A stretch of DNA of 59,762 nucleotides from Bacteroidales bacterium. Its GTDB lineage: Bacteria; Bacteroidota; Bacteroidia; Bacteroidales; WCHB1-69. Positions 16,574 to 24,669 of this stretch are shown piece after piece. Position numbers and translations under genes: made by a program. The stretch spans positions 1 through 59,762 of the forward strand of contig JAFVNW010000063.1 in assembly GCA_017506175.1 (NCBI GenBank), in the 5' to 3' direction. Position 1 is the stretch's first letter, and each line of letters opens with the position of its first letter. The notes beneath the pieces were generated by a model. The model did no database searches. It had not been told where the DNA came from and saw only the letters and a list, made by a program, of their open reading frames with translations.

Positions 16574-18673
16574 CTATAGCAACGAATATCTCCCCACGTT
16601 CATAATATAGTCTTGGATATCGGCGGTAACTTGTTCATATTTGAGGAATTCCATGCTGAAGTTGGCGCGGCCGGAGGTAAGTGAGCGCAAACTGGTGACG
16701 TAGCCGAACATCTCGGCCAACGGAACTTGCGCCTTAATCAGCTGGCGGCCGATTTTGGCTTCAATCTGTTCAACAACGGCACGACGGCGGTTCAAGTCGC
16801 TGGTAACATTGCCGATATACTCGTCGGGGGTGTCTATTTCGATGTTCATAATCGGCTCCAGGATGATGGAAGAGACTTTGCGGCAAGCCTCGCGGAAGCC
16901 AATTTTGGCACAGATTTCAAAAGCCAAGGCATCAGAGTCCACGCTGTGATAACTGCCGTCCAAAACGACAACTTTCAGATTTTCAAGCGGGAATCCAGCC
17001 ATTACACCATTGGTCATCGCCTGCTTGAAACCTTTTTCAATGGCTGGAATAAACTCTTTCGGGATGTTGCCGCCTGCCACTTTGCTCTCAAACTGCAGTC
17101 CCTGTTGCTCCAACGGAAGCGGGGAAAGTTCGAACTCGATATCGGCGAAAGAACCCCTGCCGCCGCTCTGCTTCTTGTAAACTTCGCGATGGCGAATGGG
17201 TTGGGTGATTTCTTCTTTATAAGCGACACGCGGCTTGCCATGGTTGCACTCCACATTGAACTCGCGCTTGAGGCGGTCGAGCAGAATGTCGAGATGAAGT
17301 TCACCCATACCGCTGATGATGGTCTGCCCTGACTCCTCATTCACGCGCACCGTAAAAGTCGGGTCCTCATCGGCCAAGCGGTTCAAAGCACCCATCAGTT
17401 TTTCTTCCTCGTCCTTCGTTTTCGGTTCCACAGCAATGGAGATGACAGGTTCGGGGAAGACAATGTTTTCAAGGATGATTGGGTGTTTGTCGTCGGTGAT
17501 GGTGTCGCCGGTTTGGATTTCCTTCATACCTACGAGGGCGACAATGTTGCCGGCCTCCACGCTCTCCAGCGGCAGTTGTTTGTTGGAGTGCATCTGGAGG
17601 ATTTTGGCCACGCGCTCACGTTTCTCGGTCTTGACATTCCAGATAGTGGTGCCGGTTTTCAGGGTGCCTGAATAGACCTTGATGAACGTAAGTTTCCCGA
17701 CGAAGGGATCAACGGCGATTTTGAAAGCCAAGGCGGCAAACGGTCCGTTGGGGTCGGCAGTACGCGTTTCCTCCTTTTCCGTTTTCGGATTGACGCCGAC
17801 GATGGCCGGAAGGTCAATCGGGGAAGGAAGGTACATAATCACCGCATCGATCAGTTTTTGAACGCCTTTGTTTTTAAAAGAGGAGCCGCAAATCACGGGT
17901 TGGATTTTCTCTTCGATGGTAGCTTTTCGCAATGCGGCGACCAGTTCCTCTTTGGTGAGGCTGTCGGGGTTGTCGAAGTACTTTTCCATCAGTGCATCGT
18001 CGAGTTCGGCGATGGCTTCAAGGAGTTTGGTGCGGTATTCAGCGGCTTCGGCGGCCATGTCGTCGGGGATTTCGTAGGCCTCGTAAGTCTGCCCCTGGTC
18101 ATCCTCGTTCCAGACGTAGGCTTTCATGTCCAGCAAATCGATGATGCCAGAGAAGGAGTCCTCAGCGCCGATGGGGAGGGAAAGCACAACGGGGTTGGCA
18201 CGGAGTTTTTCGCGGATTTGGGAAACCACGGAATAGAAGTCAGCGCCCTGTCTGTCCATTTTGTTGACGTAACAGATGCGGGGCACATTGTATTTGTTGG
18301 CTTGATGCCAAACGGTTTCCGACTGTGGCTGGACGCCGCCTACAGCGCAGAAGATGGCGACAGCGCCATCCAGCACGCGCAGGGCACGTTCCACCTCGAC
18401 GGTAAAGTCCACATGACCGGGGGTGTCGATGATGTTGATTTTGAACTCCTCACCGAGGTGTTTCCAAAAAACAGTAGTGGCGGCACTGGTAATGGTGATT
18501 CCGCGTTCTTGCTCTTGAACCATCCAATCCATTGTCGCCGTACCTTCATCGACTTCGCCGATTTTGTAATTCTTGCCAGTATAAAAAAGGATGCGCTCGG
18601 TAGTGGTTGTCTTACCGGCATCGATATGAGCCATAATACCAATATTCCTGATATTTGACAAGTTTTCCGACAT
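16574..18673 (-). CDS. fusA: Elongation factor G
   Basis: Translocation GTPase, 699 residues, full length. G-domain motifs are [12 protein letters not shown] near residue 16, DTPGHVDF and NKMD, followed by the usual domains II-V. It sits between rpsG and rpsJ with no tuf gene in between, as is usual in Bacteroidota. Confidence 0.98.
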   Translation of the reverse strand: MSENLSNIRNIGIMAHIDAGKTTTTERILFYTGKNYKIGEVDEGTATMDWMVQEQERGITITSAATTVFWKHLGEEFKINIIDTPGHVDFTVEVERALRVLDGAVAIFCAVGGVQPQSETVWHQANKYNVPRICYVNKMDRQGADFYSVVSQIREKLRANPVVLSLPIGAEDSFSGIIDLLDMKAYVWNEDDQGQTYEAYEIPDDMAAEAAEYRTKLLEAIAELDDALMEKYFDNPDSLTKEELVAALRKATIEEKIQPVICGSSFKNKGVQKLIDAVIMYLPSPIDLPAIVGVNPKTEKEETRTADPNGPFAALAFKIAVDPFVGKLTFIKVYSGTLKTGTTIWNVKTEKRERVAKILQMHSNKQLPLESVEAGNIVALVGMKEIQTGDTITDDKHPIILENIVFPEPVISIAVEPKTKDEEEKLMGALNRLADEDPTFTVRVNEESGQTIISGMGELHLDILLDRLKREFNVECNHGKPRVAYKEEITQPIRHREVYKKQSGGRGSFADIEFELSPLPLEQQGLQFESKVAGGNIPKEFIPAIEKGFKQAMTNGVMAGFPLENLKVVVLDGSYHSVDSDALAFEICAKIGFREACRKVSSIILEPIMNIEIDTPDEYIGNVTSDLNRRRAVVEQIEAKIGRQLIKAQVPLAEMFGYVTSLRSLTSGRANFSMEFLKYEQVTADIQDYIMNVGRYSLL

Positions 18674-18732
18674 AAAAGATCCTTTTTTTAGCTATACAGC
18701 AAAATGTAGATAAGCGTATGTGGCAATGATTT

Positions 18733-19203
18733 TTAGAATCTGAAGTGGGAGAAAGCCTTGTTGGCTTCAGCCATTCTGTGGGTATCTTCCTTGCGTTTGA
18801 ATGCGGCACCCTCTTCTTTGTATGCGGCCATAATTTCTGCTGCCAACTTGGCTGCCATGGATTTCTCGTGGCGTTTGCGTGCGAAGTTGATCAGGTTCTT
18901 CATGCCGACGGATTGTTTACGGGCCGGGCGGAGTTCGGTAGGGATTTGGAAGGTTGCACCACCAATTCTTCTACTCTTAACTTCCAAAGAGGGGGTAACG
19001 TTTGCTAATGCGGTTTTCCAGACTTCAATGCCGTTTTCGCCTTGCATTTTCTCCTCGATGATATCGATGGCATCGTAGAAAATCTGGAATGCGGTTTGTT
19101 TTTTACCTTTCAACATGATGTTGTTGGCGAATTTGGTCACCATTACATCATTGAATTTCGGGTCGGGAAGGATAATCCTCGCTTTTGGTTTTGCTTTTCT
19201 CAT
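18733..19203 (-). CDS. rpsG: 30S ribosomal protein S7
   Basis: 156 residues, full length. It begins [17 protein letters not shown] and contains the typical [13 protein letters not shown] and RPARKQ motifs. It lies 92 bases after rpsL and 59 before fusA. In other bacteria S7 autoregulates this operon; no such site could be confirmed here. Confidence 0.98.
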   Translation of the reverse strand: MRKAKPKARIILPDPKFNDVMVTKFANNIMLKGKKQTAFQIFYDAIDIIEEKMQGENGIEVWKTALANVTPSLEVKSRRIGGATFQIPTELRPARKQSVGMKNLINFARKRHEKSMAAKLAAEIMAAYKEEGAAFKRKEDTHRMAEANKAFSHFRF

Positions 19204-19295
19204 AATTAGTTAGCTTCAATAAATTCTTTGATTATTTACTCTTGAGAACACCCATTTTAGTGCTCAATTTACTAATACTATAATATTATTATGCA

Positions 19296-19673
19296 TTATT
19301 TCTTCTTCGGACGTTTCGCACCGTATTTGGAACGGCCTTGGAGGCGGCCTTCAACGCCGGCGGAATCCAAAGCACCGCGCACGATGTGATATCTTACACC
19401 CGGAAGGTCCTTCACACGGCCACCGCGAACCAGCACGATGCTGTGTTCCTGGAGGTTGTGTCCTTCGCCCGGAATGTAGGCGTTCACTTCCTTCTGGTTC
19501 TGGAGGCGCACACGCGCTACTTTACGCATGGCGGAGTTAGGTTTCTTAGGGGTGGTGGTGTAAACTCTCAAGCATACGCCACGTTTTTGCGGACATGAGT
19601 CCAACGCTTTTGACTTGCTCTGCGAAGTCATTTTCTTTCTTCCTTTTCTGACTAATTGTTGTATTGTCGGCAT
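19296..19673 (-). CDS. rpsL: 30S ribosomal protein S12
   Basis: 125 residues, full length, first gene of the str operon. The decoding-site loops are wild-type: [12 protein letters not shown] contains the Lys equivalent to E. coli K42, and [10 protein letters not shown] contains the Lys equivalent to K87. The classic streptomycin-resistance changes are therefore absent. A promoter core lies about 40 bases upstream at 19712-19719. Confidence 0.98.
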   Translation of the reverse strand: MPTIQQLVRKGRKKMTSQSKSKALDSCPQKRGVCLRVYTTTPKKPNSAMRKVARVRLQNQKEVNAYIPGEGHNLQEHSIVLVRGGRVKDLPGVRYHIVRGALDSAGVEGRLQGRSKYGAKRPKKK

Positions 19674-19711
19674 ACTTTTAAATGATTAAAACTTTTTTAA
19701 TTTTTGGGCTG

Positions 19712-19719
19712 CAAAAATA
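19712..19719 (-). promoter_or_regulatory. Promoter -7 box of the str operon
   Basis: TATTTTTG on the minus strand in the context AAAGTGTATTTTTGCA. Transcription should start near 19705, giving a leader of about 30 bases before rpsL. The context matches the small-RNA promoter at 19971 in 15 of 16 positions. Confidence 0.65.
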
Positions 19720-19790
19720 CACTTTTTTTCTTTACGCATTCACAGCCCTATTCACTTTTTTTTCAAAATTATTTTTTCATCATTTTCCCC

Positions 19791-19966
19791 TTAAAAAAGT
19801 TAGAGAAATCAGCGGTTTGCCGATTTCTCTAACGACCCATCGTTCGACATAATACTTTCGAAAAGTTAATTATGCCTTGCCGTTCGGAAGGATTGTCAAC
19901 ACAAATTTCCGCAAAACAAAGGCGTGCTCCGCAGAAACCATTGACGAATCCTGTCAAAAAGAACAG
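19791..19966 (-). ncRNA. Candidate structured small RNA (about 175 nt), unknown family
   Basis: A self-contained transcription unit lies in the 409-base gap between rpsL and the M23 peptidase gene. A TATCTTTG promoter core (19971-19978) is followed by serial complementary segments. Hairpin 1 pairs 19890-19899 with 19941-19951 (10 bp, one bulge), and its inner stem pairs 19906-19912 with 19931-19937. Hairpin 2 pairs 19846-19853 with 19869-19876, extended by 19854-19858 with 19862-19866. A small stem lies at 19831-19844. A 12-bp terminator hairpin (19799-19833) followed by six U's ends it. No convincing small reading frame is seen. It does not resemble tmRNA, RNase P, SRP RNA or the 6S fold as far as I can judge. 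Confidence 0.6.
19793..19833 (-). terminator. Rho-independent terminator
   Basis: A perfect 12-bp stem (19799-19810 with 19822-19833) and an 11-base loop, followed on the minus strand by a run of six T's (19798-19793). It would end the candidate small RNA and any read-through from the M23 peptidase operon before the str promoter at 19719. Confidence 0.8.
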
Positions 19967-19970
19967 CGTG

Positions 19971-19978
19971 CAAAGATA
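19971..19978 (-). promoter_or_regulatory. Promoter -7 box of the candidate small RNA
   Basis: TATCTTTG on the minus strand in the context AAAGTGTATCTTTGCA, nearly identical to the str operon promoter. The predicted transcription start is about 19966. No coding region begins between it and the terminator at 19833. Confidence 0.6.
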
Positions 19979-20082
19979 CACTTTATTTCAGAATTGCGCA
20001 TTTTTTGTTGAAAAAAAAACATTTTATGCAATTAAAAAAGCAACCACAACGATGAAAGCGACAACCTTTTAACAATAACCCC

Positions 20083-21045
20083 TTACGATAAGGCCTGATT
20101 GACCTTGCGAGAGCTCTTGAGAATGGCGTCGTACTCCTCGGGGGTAATGTCGTTGAAAAAATAGTGGACCGGATTGACGCGCACACCATCCTTGATCACC
20201 TCGTAGTGCAGGTGCGGACCAGACGACATGCCGGTGCTCCCCACATAGCCGATGACTTCGCCACGGGTGACTTTCTGGCCAGGGCGGACCGCTTTTTTGG
20301 ACAGATGCGCATACAAAGTCTGGTAGGAGTAGCCGTGGTTGATAACGATGACATTGCCGTAGCCGCCCCCGGGAGTCTGGCTGGAGACTGTTCCGTCGGC
20401 GGTGGCATACACAGGCGTGCCTTTCGCCGCGGCGATGTCAATGCCGGTATGGGCACGCAACACCTTCAGAATCGGGTGATAACGGCGGCCGAAGCCAGAG
20501 GAAATCTCGTACATGTTCGGCAACGGGCGGATGGCCGGTATGCGACGTAGCATCTCCGCCTTCTTCCCCACCAATTGCGATATCGTATCAAAAGAACGCG
20601 ACTGAACCGCCAGCTCCACACAAAGTTTGTCGGCCTTCAACTTCACTGCGTTCAGCATGGAAACGACTTCGGGACTGGAAATATCCTCGTAGCCCTGTTC
20701 ATGCACAAGAAACGGATATCGCTCACTCATCGGAACCGGCGCCGTTTCAAAAATCGTGCGGTACACCTTGTCGTCGCGATTCTGAATATCCTTCGTCACC
20801 TCCAACAGCTGATCATACCGTTTGTCCAAATTTGAAAGTTCCCGCTTCAGCTGATTGTTTTCCCGCTTGAGCATCAGCTCCTTGGGTGAATCAATCAGAT
20901 AAAAGGAGATCCAGATCACGATTGCGGAAAAGGCGACCACCGTGGCCATCCACCATAACACGCGCTTGACGGCCGACCTCCAAGAAAACTCTTTTTTCTC
21001 GAAAGTAAGCGTTTTTGTGTTGAAATAGTAGAAATTCTGGCTCAT
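20083..21045 (-). CDS. M23 family (LytM-type) metallopeptidase
   Basis: 320-residue membrane-anchored murein hydrolase or regulator. A short cytoplasmic N-terminus and one membrane helix (about residues 29-51) lead to a coiled coil (about 55-95) and a C-terminal LytM domain. Zinc-site motifs are complete: RRYHPILK, HTGIDIA and HLHYEV. Relatives act in peptidoglycan remodelling during growth or division. It starts six bases after the stop of the glucosaminidase gene, so the two wall hydrolases form an operon. Confidence 0.92.
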   Translation of the reverse strand: MSQNFYYFNTKTLTFEKKEFSWRSAVKRVLWWMATVVAFSAIVIWISFYLIDSPKELMLKRENNQLKRELSNLDKRYDQLLEVTKDIQNRDDKVYRTIFETAPVPMSERYPFLVHEQGYEDISSPEVVSMLNAVKLKADKLCVELAVQSRSFDTISQLVGKKAEMLRRIPAIRPLPNMYEISSGFGRRYHPILKVLRAHTGIDIAAAKGTPVYATADGTVSSQTPGGGYGNVIVINHGYSYQTLYAHLSKKAVRPGQKVTRGEVIGYVGSTGMSSGPHLHYEVIKDGVRVNPVHYFFNDITPEEYDAILKSSRKVNQALS

Positions 21046-21051
21046 TGTCGG

Positions 21052-22305
21052 TTATCTTTTCAGCTTAATCACATCCCCCTTCTTGATTTTTGCATCGGGT
21101 TTCAAGCCATTGTACTTACATATTTTGCTCAATCTGACCCCGTTTTTTTGCGCAACATACTGCAGTGTTTCATCTTCTCCGACTTTATAGTACTCGCGAC
21201 TTCCGCTCTTGGATTTCCTTTCGATATAAACGACCTGTCCTACCTTCAGTTTGGTAGAGCCACTGATATCGTTGAACTTTTGCAATTGCTTGGCTGTGGC
21301 TTGCACATCTTCGGCTATCTTGTAAAAGCTGTCTCCTTCCTTGGCCACAACGAAATAGGTGCGGTTATTTACAAACACTTTCCGTTCGGTGAAGGGATAT
21401 TCCGCGATGGGGTATTCGTCCTCCGTAGTGGTGAATGCATGCGGGTCTTCAGGGGCTACCGCATGAGGCTCGGGTACAGATGTGGGTTTGGGATTATCAG
21501 ACGGCCGTTGTGCAGGGCGCGATTGTGCGGGGGCATTGTTTTTTGGGGGCACGCTGCCGACATCAGGTTTGGACTTCTGCTTATCCTTCGTTGCGGACCA
21601 CTTGATTTTGCGCGGTTGCGACGGTTGGGATTCAGGGCGGCTGGTTTGTGCGGGAGCAATTTGGTCGGCGGGCTGTTCCTTCCCGTTTGTATTTTTGGGA
21701 GGAGTAGTGCTGTTCACATTGTTTTCAGCAAGCACTTCGGGGTGTACATTCGGGTAATCTTTGAAATAGCCTGCTGCGAGGCGTTCCTGATAAATCGTGT
21801 CCAGTTTCGCCAGATTGTAGCGCTGTATTGAGCCGATGAGGATGTTGGCATATTCGGGATTGGTGGCGTAACCGGCAGCCTTCAGACCCTTCGCCCACGC
21901 CTCGTAATCCATTATGTCGAGGTCGAACAGGGCCTTGTAGCGCGAACGGTTTTTCAAGAACAGCGAATGGTCGTTGTATGACCCCACCACATTGTCGTAT
22001 TTGCGGAAGCACTCCTGCAGCTCGTCATCGTCTATCAGAATAGTGTCGCCGGCCCAGTCGGTATGGCATTTGATGCCGAAGTGGTTGTTGCCTTCCACGG
22101 CAAGGCGGCTTTTCCCGCATGCGCTTTCCAGAATCCCCTGCGCCATGGTAATGCTCGCAGGGATTTTGTATTCATACATTTTATTGATAGCCAATTCTTT
22201 ATATTGGTCGATGTAGGCATAAATATCGTTCACGGTATATTGTGCAAACAGCGACTGGGCGATGAGGAATGACAGAATGGAAATGGCGTACTTGATTTTC
22301 TTCAT
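21052..22305 (-). CDS. Glucosaminidase (GH73-like) with LysM domains
   Basis: 417 residues: signal peptide ending LFAQ, then a mannosyl-glycoprotein endo-beta-N-acetylglucosaminidase-like domain (about residues 25-175). The likely catalytic Glu is in QGILESACGKS, and NHFGIKC is conserved. A Pro/Gln/Lys-rich linker (about 200-300) leads to two LysM modules at the C-terminus. It is predicted to cleave glycan strands of peptidoglycan. A TAACTTTG promoter box lies 37 bases before the start, and the M23 gene follows. Confidence 0.9.
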   Translation of the reverse strand: MKKIKYAISILSFLIAQSLFAQYTVNDIYAYIDQYKELAINKMYEYKIPASITMAQGILESACGKSRLAVEGNNHFGIKCHTDWAGDTILIDDDELQECFRKYDNVVGSYNDHSLFLKNRSRYKALFDLDIMDYEAWAKGLKAAGYATNPEYANILIGSIQRYNLAKLDTIYQERLAAGYFKDYPNVHPEVLAENNVNSTTPPKNTNGKEQPADQIAPAQTSRPESQPSQPRKIKWSATKDKQKSKPDVGSVPPKNNAPAQSRPAQRPSDNPKPTSVPEPHAVAPEDPHAFTTTEDEYPIAEYPFTERKVFVNNRTYFVVAKEGDSFYKIAEDVQATAKQLQKFNDISGSTKLKVGQVVYIERKSKSGSREYYKVGEDETLQYVAQKNGVRLSKICKYNGLKPDAKIKKGDVIKLKR

Positions 22306-22341
22306 TTATACAATATTTAAATGGATACAAAAAGTGCGCCG

Positions 22342-22349
22342 CAAAGTTA
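22342..22349 (-). promoter_or_regulatory. Promoter -7 box for the glucosaminidase-M23 operon
   Basis: TAACTTTG on the minus strand, followed by GCGGCGC. The expected transcription start is near 22335, a leader of about 30 bases. Confidence 0.6.
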
Positions 22350-22415
22350 ACGCTTTCTTTGCCGGTTATCAATTATGGAAAGAAAAAGAACTCAACAAAC
22401 GGAGGTTGATATTTA

Positions 22416-23030
22416 CTACCGGTGGATTGGGAAGAAGGGCCGTGTAGAAAAGTAGGATTCCAAATCGATCTCGTTCAGTTTGTGCTGCCCATCGGGGGTG
22501 AGCAACGGGGACATGAGATAATGGATCATTTCCGAGTCCAAGCAATCGAAAATGATGAAATAAATCGTGTTCACCAGTAGGAACATCATGTAAGAGGAGA
22601 CGTTCAGATTCTCGCGGAAATCGCCGTCTTCCATTCCCTTGGCGATGATAGCGCGCATCGTTTTCGCAAGTTTTTGAAATCCAGATGTGTCTTTTAAGGC
22701 AACCTGCTGAGCCTTGAGCCGGAAAATGGGATAACTTTCTTTTTTGGAAAGGTAGAGCTCATACATGAACACAAGGACGGATTCCACTGCGCTGTTGGAG
22801 CTTGTGATTTTGGACTCGAGGGAGCGGCAAATGCGGAGTTCCCAATAGTCAACCACGCACTGCTCCATCTTTTCCTTGGTCTGATAGCGATTGTAGATGG
22901 TTTTTGGGGTTACACCAAGCATAGCGGCTATCTGTTCAACCGTATAATCAAATCCCTTTTGTGAGTAAAGTAGGAACAGCTGATGGAGCTTGCGCTCTTC
23001 GATTTTTTTCATGGTTTTAACAGGATTCAT
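22416..23030 (-). CDS. TetR/AcrR family transcriptional regulator
   Basis: 204 residues. The N-terminal helix-turn-helix is in the expected place (YTVEQIAAMLGVTPKTIYNRY, about residues 31-51), followed by an all-helical ligand/dimer domain that I cannot assign. The ATG at 23030 overlaps the end of hydF by 14 bases; a second ATG at 23012 (MKKIEERK) would avoid the overlap. The arrangement suggests co-transcription with hydF, but the target genes are unknown. Confidence 0.85.
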   Translation of the reverse strand: MNPVKTMKKIEERKLHQLFLLYSQKGFDYTVEQIAAMLGVTPKTIYNRYQTKEKMEQCVVDYWELRICRSLESKITSSNSAVESVLVFMYELYLSKKESYPIFRLKAQQVALKDTSGFQKLAKTMRAIIAKGMEDGDFRENLNVSSYMMFLLVNTIYFIIFDCLDSEMIHYLMSPLLTPDGQHKLNEIDLESYFSTRPFFPIHR

Positions 23031-24237
23031 TGTTTGTGAAAATTTCTGTTACTCGTTTATAAATATTTGTCAACCAAGCAATTGACATTCCGTAATTCGT
23101 AATGGGGACGCCTGATTTGCGCACTTGTTCGACTCGGTTTTGCAACTGTTTTTTAGTCACCATACAACCACCGCACTGGATTGCCAACGCATATTCCGAC
23201 AGGTTGTGCGGCAGCGGCTCCAAAGCTGCGACAAAAGTGAAATCCAATTTTTTCCCGGTTGATTTCCGCAATAAAGCCGGGATTTTATGCCGACCGATGT
23301 CCTCGCATGAAGTGACATGTGTACAGGACTCCATCATCAGGATGCGGTCGCCGTCCTTGAGATTCTCAATGGCGGGCACTCCTTGCAGGAAAAGTTCGAA
23401 ATTGCCCTTCGCGCGCGAAAGGATGATGCTGAAACTGGTGAGAGGCAGATGTTTCCCGGGCGTGGCCTGCTCCACCGTCGTTACAATTTGCGACACTTGC
23501 GCAAAGACCTGGCTGTCGGTAATGATCAATTTCGGGGTTTGGGTTCGCAGGAAATCCGACAATTCTTCCGTCTGCAGTGCAATGGCAACGGCATGATTAT
23601 CAAGCAAATCACGTATCACTTGGACTTGCGGGAGAATCAACCGTCCTTCGGGGGCTTCGGAATCCTGCGGCATGACCAGCACCACGAGGTCTCCCCTTTT
23701 CACCAAATCGCCGACCAACGTGTCAGGTTGATGGGCGGAGGGCGGGGTGATTTGAACTATCGCCTTCACCAGTTCATCAATTCCATGATGATTTATGGCG
23801 CTGCACTCCAAAACGGGAACGTTGAAGGAGAGCAGTTCCTGTTTCAAATCGGCGGAAAGAGGCATCACATCCGCCTTGTTCTGCACAATCAGAAAAGGAG
23901 TATTGTACTCTCTGAATTTCTGAATCATCGCTGTTTCCGAAGCGCCGAACTGGTTTTCGGAAATCACCAGCAATGCGACATCAACCGTCTTCGCCGCCTC
24001 AAAAGTCTTCTGCACGCGCTTCCGGCCGATTTCGCCCTCGTCGTCAATCCCCGCAGTATCCACCAGCACCGAAGGGCCTATCCCGAAAATCTCGATGCTC
24101 TTCTTCACGGGGTCGGTAGTGGTGCCGGCAACATCTGCGACAATCGCGATATCCTGTCCGGCAATCGCATTAATCAGCGCACTCTTTCCCTGGTTCCGCT
24201 TCCCAAAAATGCCAATATAGACGTGTTTTGCCTTCAT
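23017..24237 (-). CDS. hydF: [FeFe] hydrogenase H-cluster maturation GTPase HydF
   Basis: Scaffold GTPase that assembles and transfers the 2Fe subcluster to [FeFe] hydrogenase, 406 residues. The GTPase domain shows GKRNQGKS (residues 12-19), GTTTDPV, DTAGIDDEG and QNKAD. The dimerisation domain follows. The C-terminal cluster site has CTH, the CEDIGRHKIP motif and, 46 residues after the CTH histidine, QCGGC. The family pattern is CxHx(46-53)HCxxC, so a Gln replaces the usual His. No hydE, hydG or hydrogenase gene lies in the window. Confidence 0.95.
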   Translation of the reverse strand: MKAKHVYIGIFGKRNQGKSALINAIAGQDIAIVADVAGTTTDPVKKSIEIFGIGPSVLVDTAGIDDEGEIGRKRVQKTFEAAKTVDVALLVISENQFGASETAMIQKFREYNTPFLIVQNKADVMPLSADLKQELLSFNVPVLECSAINHHGIDELVKAIVQITPPSAHQPDTLVGDLVKRGDLVVLVMPQDSEAPEGRLILPQVQVIRDLLDNHAVAIALQTEELSDFLRTQTPKLIITDSQVFAQVSQIVTTVEQATPGKHLPLTSFSIILSRAKGNFELFLQGVPAIENLKDGDRILMMESCTHVTSCEDIGRHKIPALLRKSTGKKLDFTFVAALEPLPHNLSEYALAIQCGGCMVTKKQLQNRVEQVRKSGVPITNYGMSIAWLTNIYKRVTEIFTNNESC

Positions 24238-24442
24238 AAAATAGAATTATTGAGTTGTCAAGTCGTTTTATTCGTTTATCGTTTATTCGTTGTAGAGGTG
24301 GTTGGAAGCAAGAATCCATGCCACTTCTGTAAATCGGAAAAAAGCAAAAACACTTCCAATATGGAAGTTGCTGTTTTAAGAGAAATTTTAATTATTGCAT
24401 CAGTAGTCATCGGCAACTTGTAGAGAAGGAAAATCAGAGGCG

Positions 24443-24450
24443 CAAAAATA
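24443..24450 (-). promoter_or_regulatory. Promoter -7 box for hydF
   Basis: TATTTTTG on the minus strand followed by CGCC; start expected near 24436. It lies about 200 bases before the hydF ATG, a long leader for this window. Confidence 0.5.
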
Positions 24451-24493
24451 TGAAAATTTGTTTAAATAGAATTCGCATTTACGTAAAAAAATG

Positions 24494-24501
24494 TACTTTT
24501 G
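24494..24501 (+). promoter_or_regulatory. Promoter -7 box for the S46 peptidase
   Basis: TACTTTTG on the plus strand followed by CAAC; start expected near 24508, about 160 bases before the ATG at 24670. Confidence 0.55.
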
Positions 24502-24669
24502 CAACATAAAAAAACATGCAAAAGAATCGGATTAGCCATGACAGCATTGAAAAGCCAATATACTCCATGATTTCTAAACCCGAGGCATTCGTTAATTAAA
24601 TATTTAACACAGACACGCATTCTCAATTAAAACGCCTTAAGCACAATTCATCCCATATAAATATTCAAA

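Larger units (their letters stand above)
24238..24669. other. 432-base divergent intergenic region, hydF / S46 peptidase
   Basis: No gene is supported here. Two back-to-back promoter cores are present: TATTTTTG on the minus strand (24443-24450) toward hydF and TACTTTTG on the plus strand (24494-24501) toward the peptidase. The hydF leader would be about 200 bases and contains a small inverted repeat, ACTTCC/GGAAGT, at 24352-24368. The peptidase leader would be about 160 bases, AT-rich, with no strong structure seen by eye. Confidence 0.6.

Noticed and set aside
17858-18658. 266-codon plus-strand reading frame opposite fusA
   Set aside because: It is antisense to a universally conserved gene and shows no family features.
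19840-19860. GTTCGA near 19842 as a tRNA T-loop
   Set aside because: No acceptor or anticodon stem can be built around it; the bases pair inside the candidate small RNA instead.
19791-19966. 6S RNA as identity of the small RNA
   Set aside because: A long closing stem with a central bubble could not be drawn; the segments pair as consecutive hairpins.
19872-20072. Small plus-strand reading frame of 66 codons in the rpsL/M23 gap
   Set aside because: It is composed of AT-rich, lysine-rich sequence opposite the structured RNA, with no promoter or ribosome site.
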